Numbered from the stretch's first letter, positions 1-5,644 are shown. The stretch: DNA of 5,644 bases from Propionibacteriaceae bacterium (GCA_024636075.1 JAGXHS010000172.1:1-5644), one strand, 5' to 3'. The notes: generated by a model not told the origin, from the letters alone. Numbers and translations are program-made.

Positions 1-341
1 CAAGCGGGCAGGGCATTGTGCCCGTTGGGGCGAGCCGATCAGCTTCGGCCGCGTCCAGACGTGGCGAGAATTGATCTCTGGGTGGTGCCTGGTCCAAGTT
101 GGGCGGTCACCAACAACCATGACGTCATTGAAGACGTCACCCAGCAGGACCTGGAAAGGATCACCGATGCTGCCGCAGCTGTTGGCGACGACCGGATCCA
201 GAGCAGGTCAGAGGGACAGGTGAACCCCGGAACTGGACCCACGGGTCATCGGCCATGCGCAAGTACTGGGTGGCCAAGGGATTCAATTCCGGTGACCCCG
301 CGCAGTGCGACACCTTCGCCACCGACAGCCTCGGCGGCTGA
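1..341 (+). pseudogene. Neutral zinc metallopeptidase (YpfJ/Zn_peptidase family), decayed C-terminal fragment
   Basis: The C-terminal part of a membrane-associated neutral zinc metallopeptidase can be read only by switching frames. Frame 3 (3-98) gives SASAASRRGEN, a TGA stop at 72-74, then SLGGAWSK. Frame 1 (100-228) gives WAVTNN...VTQQDLERITDAAAAVGDDRIQ...GQVNP. Frame 3 (231-341) gives NWTHGSSAMRKYWVAKGF then NSGDPAQCDTFATDSLGG and TGA. This order matches the family's C-terminus as I recall it from E. coli YpfJ (ELQADC-GVW, AIGDDRLQ, THGTSQQR, GFDSGDPAQC). Three lesions are visible: the ELQA(D/N)C zinc-site segment is shortened and carries the stop; an extra base, probably a T, lies at 99-100; one base is missing at 228-231. 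The N-terminal half with the expected HExxH site lies outside the window. Inference: non-functional, unless these are sequencing errors. The family call is fairly sure because several motifs occur in the right order and spacing. Confidence 0.8.
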
Positions 342-344
342 TCA
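339..344. other. Back-to-back convergent stop codons (TGATCA)
   Basis: TGA at 339-341 ends the plus-strand metallopeptidase fragment, and TGA on the minus strand (342-344) ends the lipoprotein gene. The two convergent genes therefore meet with zero spacing in a palindromic hexamer, leaving no room for a separate terminator between them. Confidence 0.8.
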
Positions 345-1301
345 ACTGACTGCCTTGGTGACGTCGACGCCGTTGAGCGTCAGCACCAACAGCCGTCCCC
401 CGGATTCGAATCGCAGCAACGGAGCGGCGAATCCGTCGCGACGATCAACGCTCAGACTGATCGGGTCGTCGCTGCTGAGCGACAGTTGCTCGCGTGCCTC
501 CGCGATGCGCGCCGACAGCAATGCCGGCGTCAGCACCGTCGGATCGAAGGGTTTCAGGTTGGAGTCCAGACGGCGGGCCGCCCTCCAGATGGGCAGCGAA
601 GTGGGTCGGGTGCGGCGTTCCACCACGTCGGTTTCAGTGCCAGGTACATCGACCCAGAATCCCGTTGAGTCGATGCCTAGCGCCAGCACCTGAGTCGCGC
701 CCAGCAGCGTGTCCTGCAGTGCCTCCTTGAGGCCGCTGGGAGTATCGAAGTCGATCCGGTTGATCAGGGTGCCGTCCTTGCGGAAGAACACCGTCTGGGA
801 TTCAGGGTTGGTGGTGACGGTCATCAGCACGATGCCTTGGTTGTATTCCACGATCTGCAGCTGCTGCTCGTCGATGGAGCCGGAGATGTTGGCTGCCCGA
901 CTGAAAAGGGTCTTCGGGTCGCCGATCGCATAACTCAGCGGATCGAACTCGGACTGTTCGAGGTACTTGATGTCACTTGGCACCTGCTGGTACCGGCCGT
1001 CCTGCCAAGCCCAGGTGACGGCTTGTCCATTCCTCACAACGCTGACCTGGGCAGTGTTGGCGGTGATCTTCAGTTTGATGGCGCGATCTGAACCGGCGCG
1101 CTCCATCAGCGCCGCCACCACGGCGCGGGCACGACCTGCAGGCATCATCGCTCCGCTGCTCGGCGTCGGTGAGGGGGACGAGACAGGCGCCGGGGAGGTG
1201 GGCTGCGTCGCTATGTCGGAGGTGGACGCGCAGGCGGTCAGCACCATCAGCACAGTCACCCCGAGGGCTGCGTGGTAGCGCACCGACCGAGGAACAGGCA
1301 T
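342..1301 (-). CDS. Secreted lipoprotein of unknown function with four-fold internal repeat
   Basis: A 319-residue protein with a type II (lipoprotein) signal peptide: basic n-region (R5, R8), hydrophobic stretch about 11-21, and lipobox LTAC with the acylated cysteine at C24. A Ser/Thr/Pro-rich tether follows (about 25-50). It should be anchored to the outer face of the cytoplasmic membrane. The mature part contains FDP or FDT at 119-121, 185-187 and 252-254, 66 and 67 residues apart. Each is near a helix-like segment and then alternating beta-like strands, suggesting four related units (about 57-118, 119-184, 185-251, 252-319). I recognise no known family. It recalls in general style the actinobacterial Lpp/Lpr lipoproteins that carry lipids or assist envelope assembly, but this is not shown. 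The ATG at 1301 gives a proper signal peptide; the only SD-like bases (AGGA) sit 3 nt from it, so a leaderless message is possible. Transcribed divergently from the SRPBCC gene. Confidence 0.88.
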   Translation of the reverse strand: MPVPRSVRYHAALGVTVLMVLTACASTSDIATQPTSPAPVSSPSPTPSSGAMMPAGRARAVVAALMERAGSDRAIKLKITANTAQVSVVRNGQAVTWAWQDGRYQQVPSDIKYLEQSEFDPLSYAIGDPKTLFSRAANISGSIDEQQLQIVEYNQGIVLMTVTTNPESQTVFFRKDGTLINRIDFDTPSGLKEALQDTLLGATQVLALGIDSTGFWVDVPGTETDVVERRTRPTSLPIWRAARRLDSNLKPFDPTVLTPALLSARIAEAREQLSLSSDDPISLSVDRRDGFAAPLLRFESGGRLLVLTLNGVDVTKAVS

Positions 1302-1308
1302 GCTTCCT

Positions 1309-1314
1309 AGGGTA
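1309..1314 (-). promoter_or_regulatory. Possible -10 box of the lipoprotein gene (leaderless transcript)
   Basis: On the minus strand TACCCT fits the actinobacterial TAnnnT -10 pattern and ends 7 nt before the lipoprotein ATG. Transcription would then begin at or next to the start codon. No clear -35 box is seen. The motif is short and common, so this is a weak inference. Confidence 0.25.
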
Positions 1315-1360
1315 GCGCTGAGGTATGGTGCGCCCCTCGGCGTGTTCGCTGCGAATTGGT

Positions 1361-1376
1361 TGAGCGTTGTCGCTCA
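1361..1376. promoter_or_regulatory. 16-bp palindrome in the divergent intergenic region (candidate operator)
   Basis: TGAGCG-TTGT-CGCTCA is a perfect 6-bp inverted repeat with a 4-nt centre. It lies about midway between the divergent starts of the lipoprotein (1301) and the SRPBCC protein (1464). This position suits a dimeric repressor controlling one or both genes, but the element could also fold as a small hairpin. A poor -10-like TATTGT lies at 1404-1409 (+) without a recognisable -35. Confidence 0.35.
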
Positions 1377-1463
1377 GCCCCTCCGATGATCCCAGCACAG
1401 GACTATTGTCGAACCAAGGCGTCCCTTCACCGGGTCGCAGCTCTGAACTGAATTGAGGTCCCT

Positions 1464-1874
1464 ATGTCGGAACTGGCCATGAGTGAGGCCGCTGGCGAGA
1501 CCAAGGACACCGTCGTCGTGAGACGGCAGGTGTCCCAGCCACTCAAGGATGTATGGAAAGTCCTGATGACCGATGACGGCGCCGAAGCCCTGCTCGGCCC
1601 GGGTGGTCGGCTCGGGGGCAAGGGCCACAGGTGGCAAGCCCAGGACGGCACCCATGGTGTCACCCGCAGTTTCCATCCCCTGCAGCAGATCAGGTTCTCC
1701 TGGCACAAACAGGAGGGTGCCCCAGCCACACTGGTGGATCTGCATTTGCGCGAGAGTGACTCCGACTCGACGGAGCTTGAAATCGTGCACGACCATCTCG
1801 ACGAGACCGCCGACGTCGATTGGCTGGTCTCCCACTGGGAGTCAGCGCTCGATCGCATCACCGAGGCTGCCTGA
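1464..1874 (+). CDS. SRPBCC-fold (AHSA1-like) protein
   Basis: A 136-residue soluble protein with the AHSA1/START-like pattern. After a short N-terminal tail come strand VVVRRQVSQP with helix LKDVWKVLM (about 17-35), an acidic/Gly loop with LGPGGRLGGKGHRW (about 44-57), DGTHGVTRSFHP and QIRFSW strands (about 61-80), the ATLVDLHLRE and STELEIVHDHL strands (about 88-112), and a closing helix WLVSHWESALDRI (about 120-132). Members bind hydrophobic ligands in the cavity under the C-terminal helix, or act as chaperone-activator-like domains; the ligand here cannot be told. No signal peptide or membrane segment, so cytoplasmic. The ATG at 1464 is preferred over the in-frame ATG at 1479 because GAGG at 1455-1458 is 5 nt upstream. 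It stands alone, followed closely by a hairpin, so it is probably monocistronic. Confidence 0.85.
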   Translation: MSELAMSEAAGETKDTVVVRRQVSQPLKDVWKVLMTDDGAEALLGPGGRLGGKGHRWQAQDGTHGVTRSFHPLQQIRFSWHKQEGAPATLVDLHLRESDSDSTELEIVHDHLDETADVDWLVSHWESALDRITEAA

Positions 1875-1879
1875 ACCAG

Positions 1880-1912
1880 AGCCATGGGCGTCGGCCACGC
1901 TGCGCCCTGGCT
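1880..1912 (+). terminator. Strong hairpin after the SRPBCC gene, likely terminator
   Basis: AGCCA(t)GGGCG at 1880-1890 pairs with CGCCCTGGCT at 1903-1912: 10 bp with one bulged T and a 12-nt loop, starting 6 nt after the stop codon. There is no U-tract, as is common for actinobacterial terminators, so termination strength is uncertain. Confidence 0.5.
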
Positions 1913-2181
1913 GTCGCCCGGGTTCACCCTGAGCGGAAGCTCCGGTTGGCTTGCCGCGAAAGGGGTCAGGGCGATACCACGCTCGTCAGGCTGAACCTGT
2001 CGGTCGCAACGACGCGTCACCAACCCGGCGGCGCCTTCCCGTTCAGCCGGGCACGTCGAGACGATGAGAGAGGTCAACGGGTGCTCTCCACAGCTGCATG
2101 ATGAATCGGATCGCTGACACTGCCCGCAAGAATTTCCTACGAACAGGGCCGTAGACGCCCTCTGACCAATCTGGAGGACCA
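1913..2181. other. Gene-free stretch upstream of the GH3 gene
   Basis: With the hairpin just before it, about 307 bases (1875-2181) lie between the SRPBCC stop and the GH3 start. No reading frame here on either strand has a recognisable protein, a good start, or an SD. A small stem, AGGGC (2145-2149) with GCCCT (2157-2161), lies about 20 nt upstream of the GH3 start and could belong to its leader. GAGAG (2066-2070) and CTCTC (2084-2088) form a loose inverted repeat. I see no convincing sigma-70-type promoter, although the GH3 promoter should be here. Confidence 0.5.
2172..2178 (+). promoter_or_regulatory. Ribosome binding site of the GH3 gene
   Basis: TGGAGGA contains the full GGAGG core (2173-2177) 4 nt before ATG 2182. 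This fixes the start and agrees with the usual GH3 N-terminus (QLTLEEKASL from residue 15). Confidence 0.75.
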
Positions 2182-4077
2182 ATGAAGATCATCCACGAAG
2201 CCGACATCGAAGATCTGCTGGCACAGCTGACTTTGGAGGAGAAGGCGTCACTGTGTTCCGGGTCGGATTTCTGGCACACGCAACCGGTGGAGCGGCTCGG
2301 TATCGACGCGGTGATGGTCACTGACGGGCCGCACGGACTGCGTAAGCAGGCCGGGCACAGCGATCACCTCGGAGCGAGTGAATCGGTGCCGGCCACCTGC
2401 TTCCCGTCCGCAGTTGGCCTGGGGTCCACGTGGGACACCTCGCTGCTTCGACGCGTGGGCGAGGCGCTCGGGGTCGAGACCCGATCCAACGAGGTGGCTG
2501 TGCTGCTCGGCCCGGGCGTGAACATGAAACGTTCACCACTGTGCGGGCGTAACTTCGAGTACTTCTCCGAAGATCCCCGGCTGGCGGGTGAACTCGCTGC
2601 AGCACTGGTCGAGGGGGTGCAGAGCCAGGGCGTGGGCACCTCACTCAAGCACTTCGCGGTCAACAATCAGGAAACCGACCGGATGCGCGTCGATGCGCAG
2701 GTGGACGAGCGCACGCTGCGTGAGATCTACTTGCCTGCCTTCGAGCGTGTGGTGAAACAGGCACGGCCACTGACCGTGATGTGCGCCTACAACAAGATCA
2801 ACGGCACCTTCGGCTCGGAGCATCCGTGGTTGTTGACGAGGGTGCTTCGTGACGAGTGGGGCTTCGACGGCTTGGTGATGTCCGATTGGGGAGCAGTGGA
2901 GGACAGAGTCGCCGGGGTTGCCGCAGGGCTCGATCTGGAGATGCCGGGCTCGTGGGGAGTCAACGACCAGCGGGTCCTCGACGCGGTGCGCGACGGTCGG
3001 CTGCCCGAGGCTGATCTGGATGCCGCCGTGGTCAATCTTCTCACCCTCTTGGCAAGGACGATGCCCGCGGTGGCCGAACCCGGTGATTTCTCGGCTGCGG
3101 ACCACCATACGCTCGCTCGCGAGGCGGCCACCCGGGCCGCGGTGCTGCTCAAGAACGCGAACGCCGCTCTTCCGCTGACGTCGCTTAACGACGTGGTCGT
3201 GATCGGCGAGATGGCGCGCACCCCCCGCTACCAAGGTGCCGGCTCCTCTCAGGTGAACCCCACACAGCTCGACAACGCACTGGATGCGCTGCGGTCCCAT
3301 CATGAGGTGGAGTTCGCGCCGGGGTACCTGCTGGCGGAGGCTGCCGGCGAACCTGGGCAGGACCGTACCGACGAACAGCTGCGTTCGGAGGCGGTCGAAC
3401 TTGCCCGTGGCAAGACCGCAGTGGTGTTCTGCGGGCTACCCGCCATCGAGGAATCAGAGGGCTATGACCGCGAACACATGTCGCTTCCGCAGAGTCACCG
3501 CGATCTGATTGCTGCGGTCGGTGCGGTGGCCTCGTCCGTGATCGTGACGCTCTCCAACGGCGCTGCTACGACCATCGCGGACTGGCAGGACTCCGCTGAC
3601 GCTGTGCTCGAGCTGTGGCTGGGCGGCCAGGCGGGCGGCAGCGCTGCAGCAGAGCTGCTGCTCGGCCAGGTCAGCCCCAGCGGTCGACTCGCCGAGTCGA
3701 TCGCCCTGAACATCCAGGATGTGCCCGCCCAGTTGAATTTCCCCGGCGAGCGAGGGGTCGTGCGCTATGGCGAGGGTCCTCACATCGGCTACCGCGGTCT
3801 GGATGCCATGGATGTCGAGGTCGCCTACCCGTTCGGTCACGGACTCACCTACACCACCTTTGACTACGGTTCGCTTGAGGTGTCTGCGACCGCAATCACC
3901 GCTGACACCCCCCAGGACGACACGGTGTGCACCATCACCTGCACGGTGACGAACTCAGGTGACGCGACTGGCACAGCGGTTCCGCAGCTGTACATCGGCT
4001 TCCCCAACGCCACAGTGTCGCGGGTGCCGAGAGAGCTCCGTGGCTTCACCACCGCAGAACTGCAGCCCGGTGAGTAG
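2182..4077 (+). CDS. Family 3 glycoside hydrolase (beta-glucosidase-type), truncated by in-frame TAG
   Basis: A retaining exo-beta-glycosidase that removes terminal beta-linked sugars, most likely a cytoplasmic beta-glucosidase since there is no signal peptide. The N-terminal barrel (about 1-300) has LTLEEKASL (16-24), VTDGPHGLRKQ (substrate-binding D48), KHFAVNNQE (K156-E164), and nucleophile D235 in VMSDWG. The alpha/beta sandwich (about 310-545) has QGAGSSQVNP and EESEGYDREHMSLP (about 423-436), which carries the expected acid/base Glu (E424 or E426). The YPFGHGLTYTTF signature (549-560) leads into the fibronectin-III-like domain. No PA14 insertion. The frame ends at residue 631 in LQPGE, in the middle of that domain, where relatives continue. 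The rest of the domain is encoded in the same frame after the TAG (4078-4458); the uninterrupted protein would have 758 codons, normal for the family. The truncated product keeps all catalytic residues but lacks half of the domain that usually packs on the active-site domains. No sugar transporter or regulator is nearby, so substrate is not indicated by context. Confidence 0.9.
   Translation: MKIIHEADIEDLLAQLTLEEKASLCSGSDFWHTQPVERLGIDAVMVTDGPHGLRKQAGHSDHLGASESVPATCFPSAVGLGSTWDTSLLRRVGEALGVETRSNEVAVLLGPGVNMKRSPLCGRNFEYFSEDPRLAGELAAALVEGVQSQGVGTSLKHFAVNNQETDRMRVDAQVDERTLREIYLPAFERVVKQARPLTVMCAYNKINGTFGSEHPWLLTRVLRDEWGFDGLVMSDWGAVEDRVAGVAAGLDLEMPGSWGVNDQRVLDAVRDGRLPEADLDAAVVNLLTLLARTMPAVAEPGDFSAADHHTLAREAATRAAVLLKNANAALPLTSLNDVVVIGEMARTPRYQGAGSSQVNPTQLDNALDALRSHHEVEFAPGYLLAEAAGEPGQDRTDEQLRSEAVELARGKTAVVFCGLPAIEESEGYDREHMSLPQSHRDLIAAVGAVASSVIVTLSNGAATTIADWQDSADAVLELWLGGQAGGSAAAELLLGQVSPSGRLAESIALNIQDVPAQLNFPGERGVVRYGEGPHIGYRGLDAMDVEVAYPFGHGLTYTTFDYGSLEVSATAITADTPQDDTVCTITCTVTNSGDATGTAVPQLYIGFPNATVSRVPRELRGFTTAELQPGE
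4075..4077 (+). other. In-frame amber codon (TAG) inside the GH3 gene
   Basis: TAG lies between PGE and RKISFALDRRDLSYWD. In this family the position is in a beta-turn and usually holds a small or polar residue (as in PGES/T-k-x-v-x-F). A single change from CAG, AAG, GAG, TCG or TGG would create it. No SD or good start lies just downstream, so reinitiation is unlikely. Confidence 0.85.
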
Positions 4078-4458
4078 CGCAAGATCAGCTTCGCGCTTGA
4101 CCGGCGAGACCTCTCCTACTGGGACACCGGTTTGCATTCCTGGCAGGTGGAACCCGGCGAGGTCGACATCTGGGTCGGCGAATCGTCGCGCGACCTACGA
4201 CTCCATCAAGCCGTCCAGGTGGAGGCACCGCAGGTCTTCCTTCCCCTGCACGCGCACTCAACAGTGCAGGAATGGCTCGACCATCCGCTCGGCCGGGACG
4301 TCTTGGAACCGGTGATGACACCGTTCCTGGAGAACGCCGGTGATGAGTCGGAAGCAGCCTTCTACCGCAGCATGCCGCTGGTCAAGGTAACCCTCCTGGC
4401 CCCGGCCACGCTGACGCCAGCAAAGCTGGAGGAACTGCTCGAGGCTGTCCGCAGCTGA
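4078..4458 (+). pseudogene. Detached C-terminal part of the GH3 gene
   Basis: In the same frame as the upstream GH3 coding region, 126 codons follow the TAG and end in TGA (4456-4458). The first part, RKISFALDRRDLSYWD through VEPGEVDIWVGESSRDLRL, completes the fibronectin-III-like domain. The rest, from HSTVQEWLDHPLGRDVL to LEELLEAVRS, resembles the C-terminal tail of many actinobacterial GH3 enzymes. There is no second stop or frameshift, so this segment still looks like sequence under selection or only recently released. On its own it has no plausible start: the first in-frame TTG (4132) has no SD. It could be made only by stop readthrough, or if the TAG is an error. Confidence 0.8.
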
Positions 4459-4497
4459 GTGACAACCGGCACGTTGAGGGACATGAAGCTCACAGCG
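4459..4497. other. Short convergent gap between GH3 and msrA
   Basis: Only 39 nt separate the two convergent stops. An imperfect inverted repeat (GCTGagTGA at 4454-4462 with TCACAGC at 4490-4496) spans it and could end transcription from both sides, but it is bulged and weak. Confidence 0.25.
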
Positions 4498-5136
4498 CTA
4501 CGAGGGATTGCAGGTCACCCCAGTTGCGTGCACCGGACAGTAGCCCCCTGGGTTGGCGTCCAGGTATTGCTGGTGGTAGCCCTCGGCGTAGAACCAGTCA
4601 CCGGCCGGTCGGATGTCGGTGGTGATCTCCGAGTAGCCGGCCTCGGTCAGCGCCTTCTGGAAGTCGTCTCGGACCGCCATCGCGGTGGCCGCCTGCAGGT
4701 CGTCGATCGGATAGATGGCTGAGCGGTACTGGGTGCCGACGTCGTTGCCCTGCCTGTTCCGTTGAGTCGGGTCGTGATTCTCGAAGAACACCCGCAGTAG
4801 ATCGGCGTAGCTGATCCGGTGGGGGTCGAAGACGACTCGGACTGCCTCCGCGTGGCCTGTCCGCCCACTGCAGACCTCTTTGTAGGTGGGATTCCTGGTC
4901 TGGCCGCCGGTGTATCCGGCCGCAGTGGACAGCACGCCGTCCAGTTGCCAGTACAACTTCTCGACCCCCCAGAAGCAGCCAGCGGCCAGGTAGGCGATCT
5001 CGGAATCCGGGTACTTCTTGTCGAGCGGTTCTCCGAACACCCGGTGTTGCTGGGGCATGTCCAAAACGGGTTGGTCGCGTCCCGGCAGTGCGTGCTCCGC
5101 GTCCACGGTCCTACTGAACAGTCCGAACATACCCAT
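4498..5136 (-). CDS. msrA: Peptide methionine (S)-S-oxide reductase MsrA
   Basis: Reduces the S epimer of methionine sulfoxide, free or in proteins, using thioredoxin; a cytoplasmic oxidative-damage repair enzyme. The 212 residues match the long E. coli-type form, including the N-terminal extension with ALPGR (16-20). The active site GCFWG is at 53-57 with catalytic C54, followed by AAGYTGG (72-78), PTYKEVCSGRTGHAEAV (83-99), HDPTQ (121-125), GTQYRS (134-139), and a C-terminal tail with GYCP and TGVTC. C200 and C209 are in place as the two resolving cysteines, so this is a three-cysteine recycling type. AAGGAG (minus strand, 5142-5147) lies 5 nt before the ATG. It appears monocistronic and intact. 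No methionine-R-sulfoxide reductase (msrB) is fused or adjacent in the window. Confidence 0.97.
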   Translation of the reverse strand: MGMFGLFSRTVDAEHALPGRDQPVLDMPQQHRVFGEPLDKKYPDSEIAYLAAGCFWGVEKLYWQLDGVLSTAAGYTGGQTRNPTYKEVCSGRTGHAEAVRVVFDPHRISYADLLRVFFENHDPTQRNRQGNDVGTQYRSAIYPIDDLQAATAMAVRDDFQKALTEAGYSEITTDIRPAGDWFYAEGYHQQYLDANPGGYCPVHATGVTCNPS

Positions 5137-5141
5137 CAGAA

Positions 5142-5150
5142 CTCCTTCTC
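5142..5150 (-). promoter_or_regulatory. Ribosome binding site of msrA
   Basis: On the minus strand GAGAAGGAG ends 5 nt before the ATG at 5136: a near-perfect SD with ideal spacing, which decides the start. Confidence 0.8.
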
Positions 5151-5289
5151 AGCCAAACTTCGTCGGCACATCTTGGTCACCAGCCACTGCCATGTCGGGC
5201 CGTGCCGGTGGTATCTCGTCTCCGTCGTCGGTTGCTTTTGAGCGTACCTCGCTCCTCGAAGGGCACGTTCCGGCACCGGCCGCGGGCGG

Positions 5290-5359
5290 CGTCACGCTTG
5301 TGTCCGCTCGTCCCGCTACTGCCCGGGCTGCGGCGTCACCACCGGACGCCAGCGTGACG
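5290..5359. repeat. 9-bp inverted repeat with nested stems
   Basis: CGTCACGCT (5290-5298) is the exact reverse complement of AGCGTGACG (5351-5359). Inside, GTCCG (5302-5306) can pair with CGGAC (5343-5347), and CCGC (5313-5316) with GCGG (5330-5333), around the palindrome GCCCGGGC (5321-5328). The element lies between msrA and ung in non-coding sequence. It may form a structured RNA end or terminator. In GC-rich DNA some pairing is expected by chance, and no function is shown. Confidence 0.35.
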
Positions 5360-5368
5360 GGTTGACGG

Positions 5369-5388
5369 GCAGCCGACGTGTCGGTTGC
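5369..5388 (-). terminator. Hairpin just downstream of ung, possible terminator
   Basis: GCAGCCGAC and GTCGGTTGC flank a 2-nt centre and pair with one exception (a G-U in the plus-strand RNA, an A-C mismatch in the minus-strand RNA). It starts about 30 nt beyond the ung stop. No U-tract follows on the minus strand. Confidence 0.35.
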
Positions 5389-5417
5389 GAGGTGTCGGTC
5401 CCCAGGGTTCGAGGCGG

Positions 5418-5644
5418 TCAGTCGTCCAGTCGCCAGTCGATCGGGGCGGCGGACTGCTCCGCGAGCAGGGCGTTGGTACGGCTGAACGGTTTCGAGCCGA
5501 GGAAACCGGCATGAGCCGGCAGGAGAGATGGATGCGGGCTGGCCACGACCGGCACGTCACCGAGCATGGGTATCAGCGACTGGGCGTCGCGACCCCACAG
5601 GATCGCCACCAGGGGACCCCCGCGCTCGACGAGAGCTTCGATGG
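5418..5644 (-). CDS. ung: Uracil-DNA glycosylase (family 1), C-terminal part, cut by window edge
   Basis: Excises uracil from DNA to start base-excision repair. The visible 74 residues are the C-terminus, from IEALVERGGPLVAILWGRDAQ to the end PIDWRLDD. Diagnostic features are the ILWG-x-x-AQ strand, the HPS loop (His codon at 5532-5534, the expected catalytic His), GF-GSKPFSRTNALL, and PIDW close to the end, all in family order. The upstream catalytic motif (GQDPYH) lies beyond the window. Oddly, the normally near-invariant HPSPLSA-x-RGFFG reads HPSLLPAHAGFLG here. The intercalating Leu is kept, but the Pro before it and the Ser after it are changed, and the Arg and one Phe of RGFFG are replaced. 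The gene may be a divergent paralogue or drifting. There is no internal stop. The next gene, msrA, is in the same direction 281 nt downstream, so it is probably a separate transcript. Confidence 0.9.
   Translation of the reverse strand, partial: IEALVERGGPLVAILWGRDAQSLIPMLGDVPVVASPHPSLLPAHAGFLGSKPFSRTNALLAEQSAAPIDWRLDD

Noticed and set aside
16..693. Long plus-strand open frame of 225 codons
   Set aside because: From 342 on it is the antisense shadow of the lipoprotein gene. Only its 100-228 part has meaning, as one frame segment of the metallopeptidase remnant.
1820..2101. Possible small plus-strand gene after the SRPBCC protein
   Set aside because: It starts inside the SRPBCC gene without an SD, its product is Arg-rich with no domain, and it crosses the hairpin at 1880-1912.
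1427..2182. 251-codon minus-strand open frame
   Set aside because: It overlaps the SRPBCC gene antisense, has Ser/Arg-rich low-information sequence with no known domain, and no SD. It is open only because of high GC.
2641..3303. 220-codon minus-strand open frame inside the GH3 gene
   Set aside because: The sense strand carries clear GH3 catalytic motifs across the same bases. The antisense translation is His/Arg-rich and unlike any family.
4075..4077. TAG as a pyrrolysine codon
   Set aside because: Pyrrolysine coding is not expected in this type of organism and no pyl genes are in the window. Glycosidases are not known users of it, and the position is a surface turn.
5018..5365. Plus-strand open frames across the msrA start and spacer
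   Set aside because: They are antisense to msrA, with no SD and no recognisable domain.

Overview
The window is high-GC DNA with GC-rich third codon positions, GGAGG/AAGGAG-type ribosome binding sites, and an actinobacterial-looking set of proteins. The most likely source is a high-GC Gram-positive (actinobacterium). Propionibacteriales-like is a guess from overall protein flavour, not a demonstrated placement.

Layout, left to right. Positions 1-341 (+) hold the 3' end of a neutral zinc metallopeptidase gene (YpfJ/Zn_peptidase family) that is broken by an in-frame stop and two frameshifts. Its stop abuts, in the hexamer TGATCA, the stop of a convergent gene for a 319-residue lipoprotein of unknown function (342-1301, -). 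That lipoprotein appears to be built from about four weakly similar units of 66-67 residues. A divergent intergenic region with a 16-bp palindrome separates it from a small SRPBCC/AHSA1-like protein (1464-1874, +), which is followed at once by a strong hairpin. A gene-free stretch of about 300 bases then leads to a family 3 glycoside hydrolase (from 2182, +). Its reading frame is cut by one in-frame TAG at 4075-4077, and the same frame then continues intact to 4458. Converging on it is msrA (4498-5136, -), a complete three-cysteine methionine sulfoxide reductase. After a 281-base spacer with inverted repeats comes the 3' end of ung (uracil-DNA glycosylase; 5418-5644, -), which runs off the right edge.

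The genes do not form one pathway. They are mostly single housekeeping or accessory genes in convergent or divergent pairs: oxidative-damage repair (msrA), DNA repair (ung), sugar hydrolysis (GH3), an envelope lipoprotein and a ligand-binding-fold protein. The notable theme is damage. One gene is clearly decayed, another has a lone nonsense codon, and the ung fragment has an altered active-site loop. This may be real gene decay or sequence error; the window alone cannot decide. I found no tRNA, rRNA, CRISPR array, insertion sequence or new multi-gene system.
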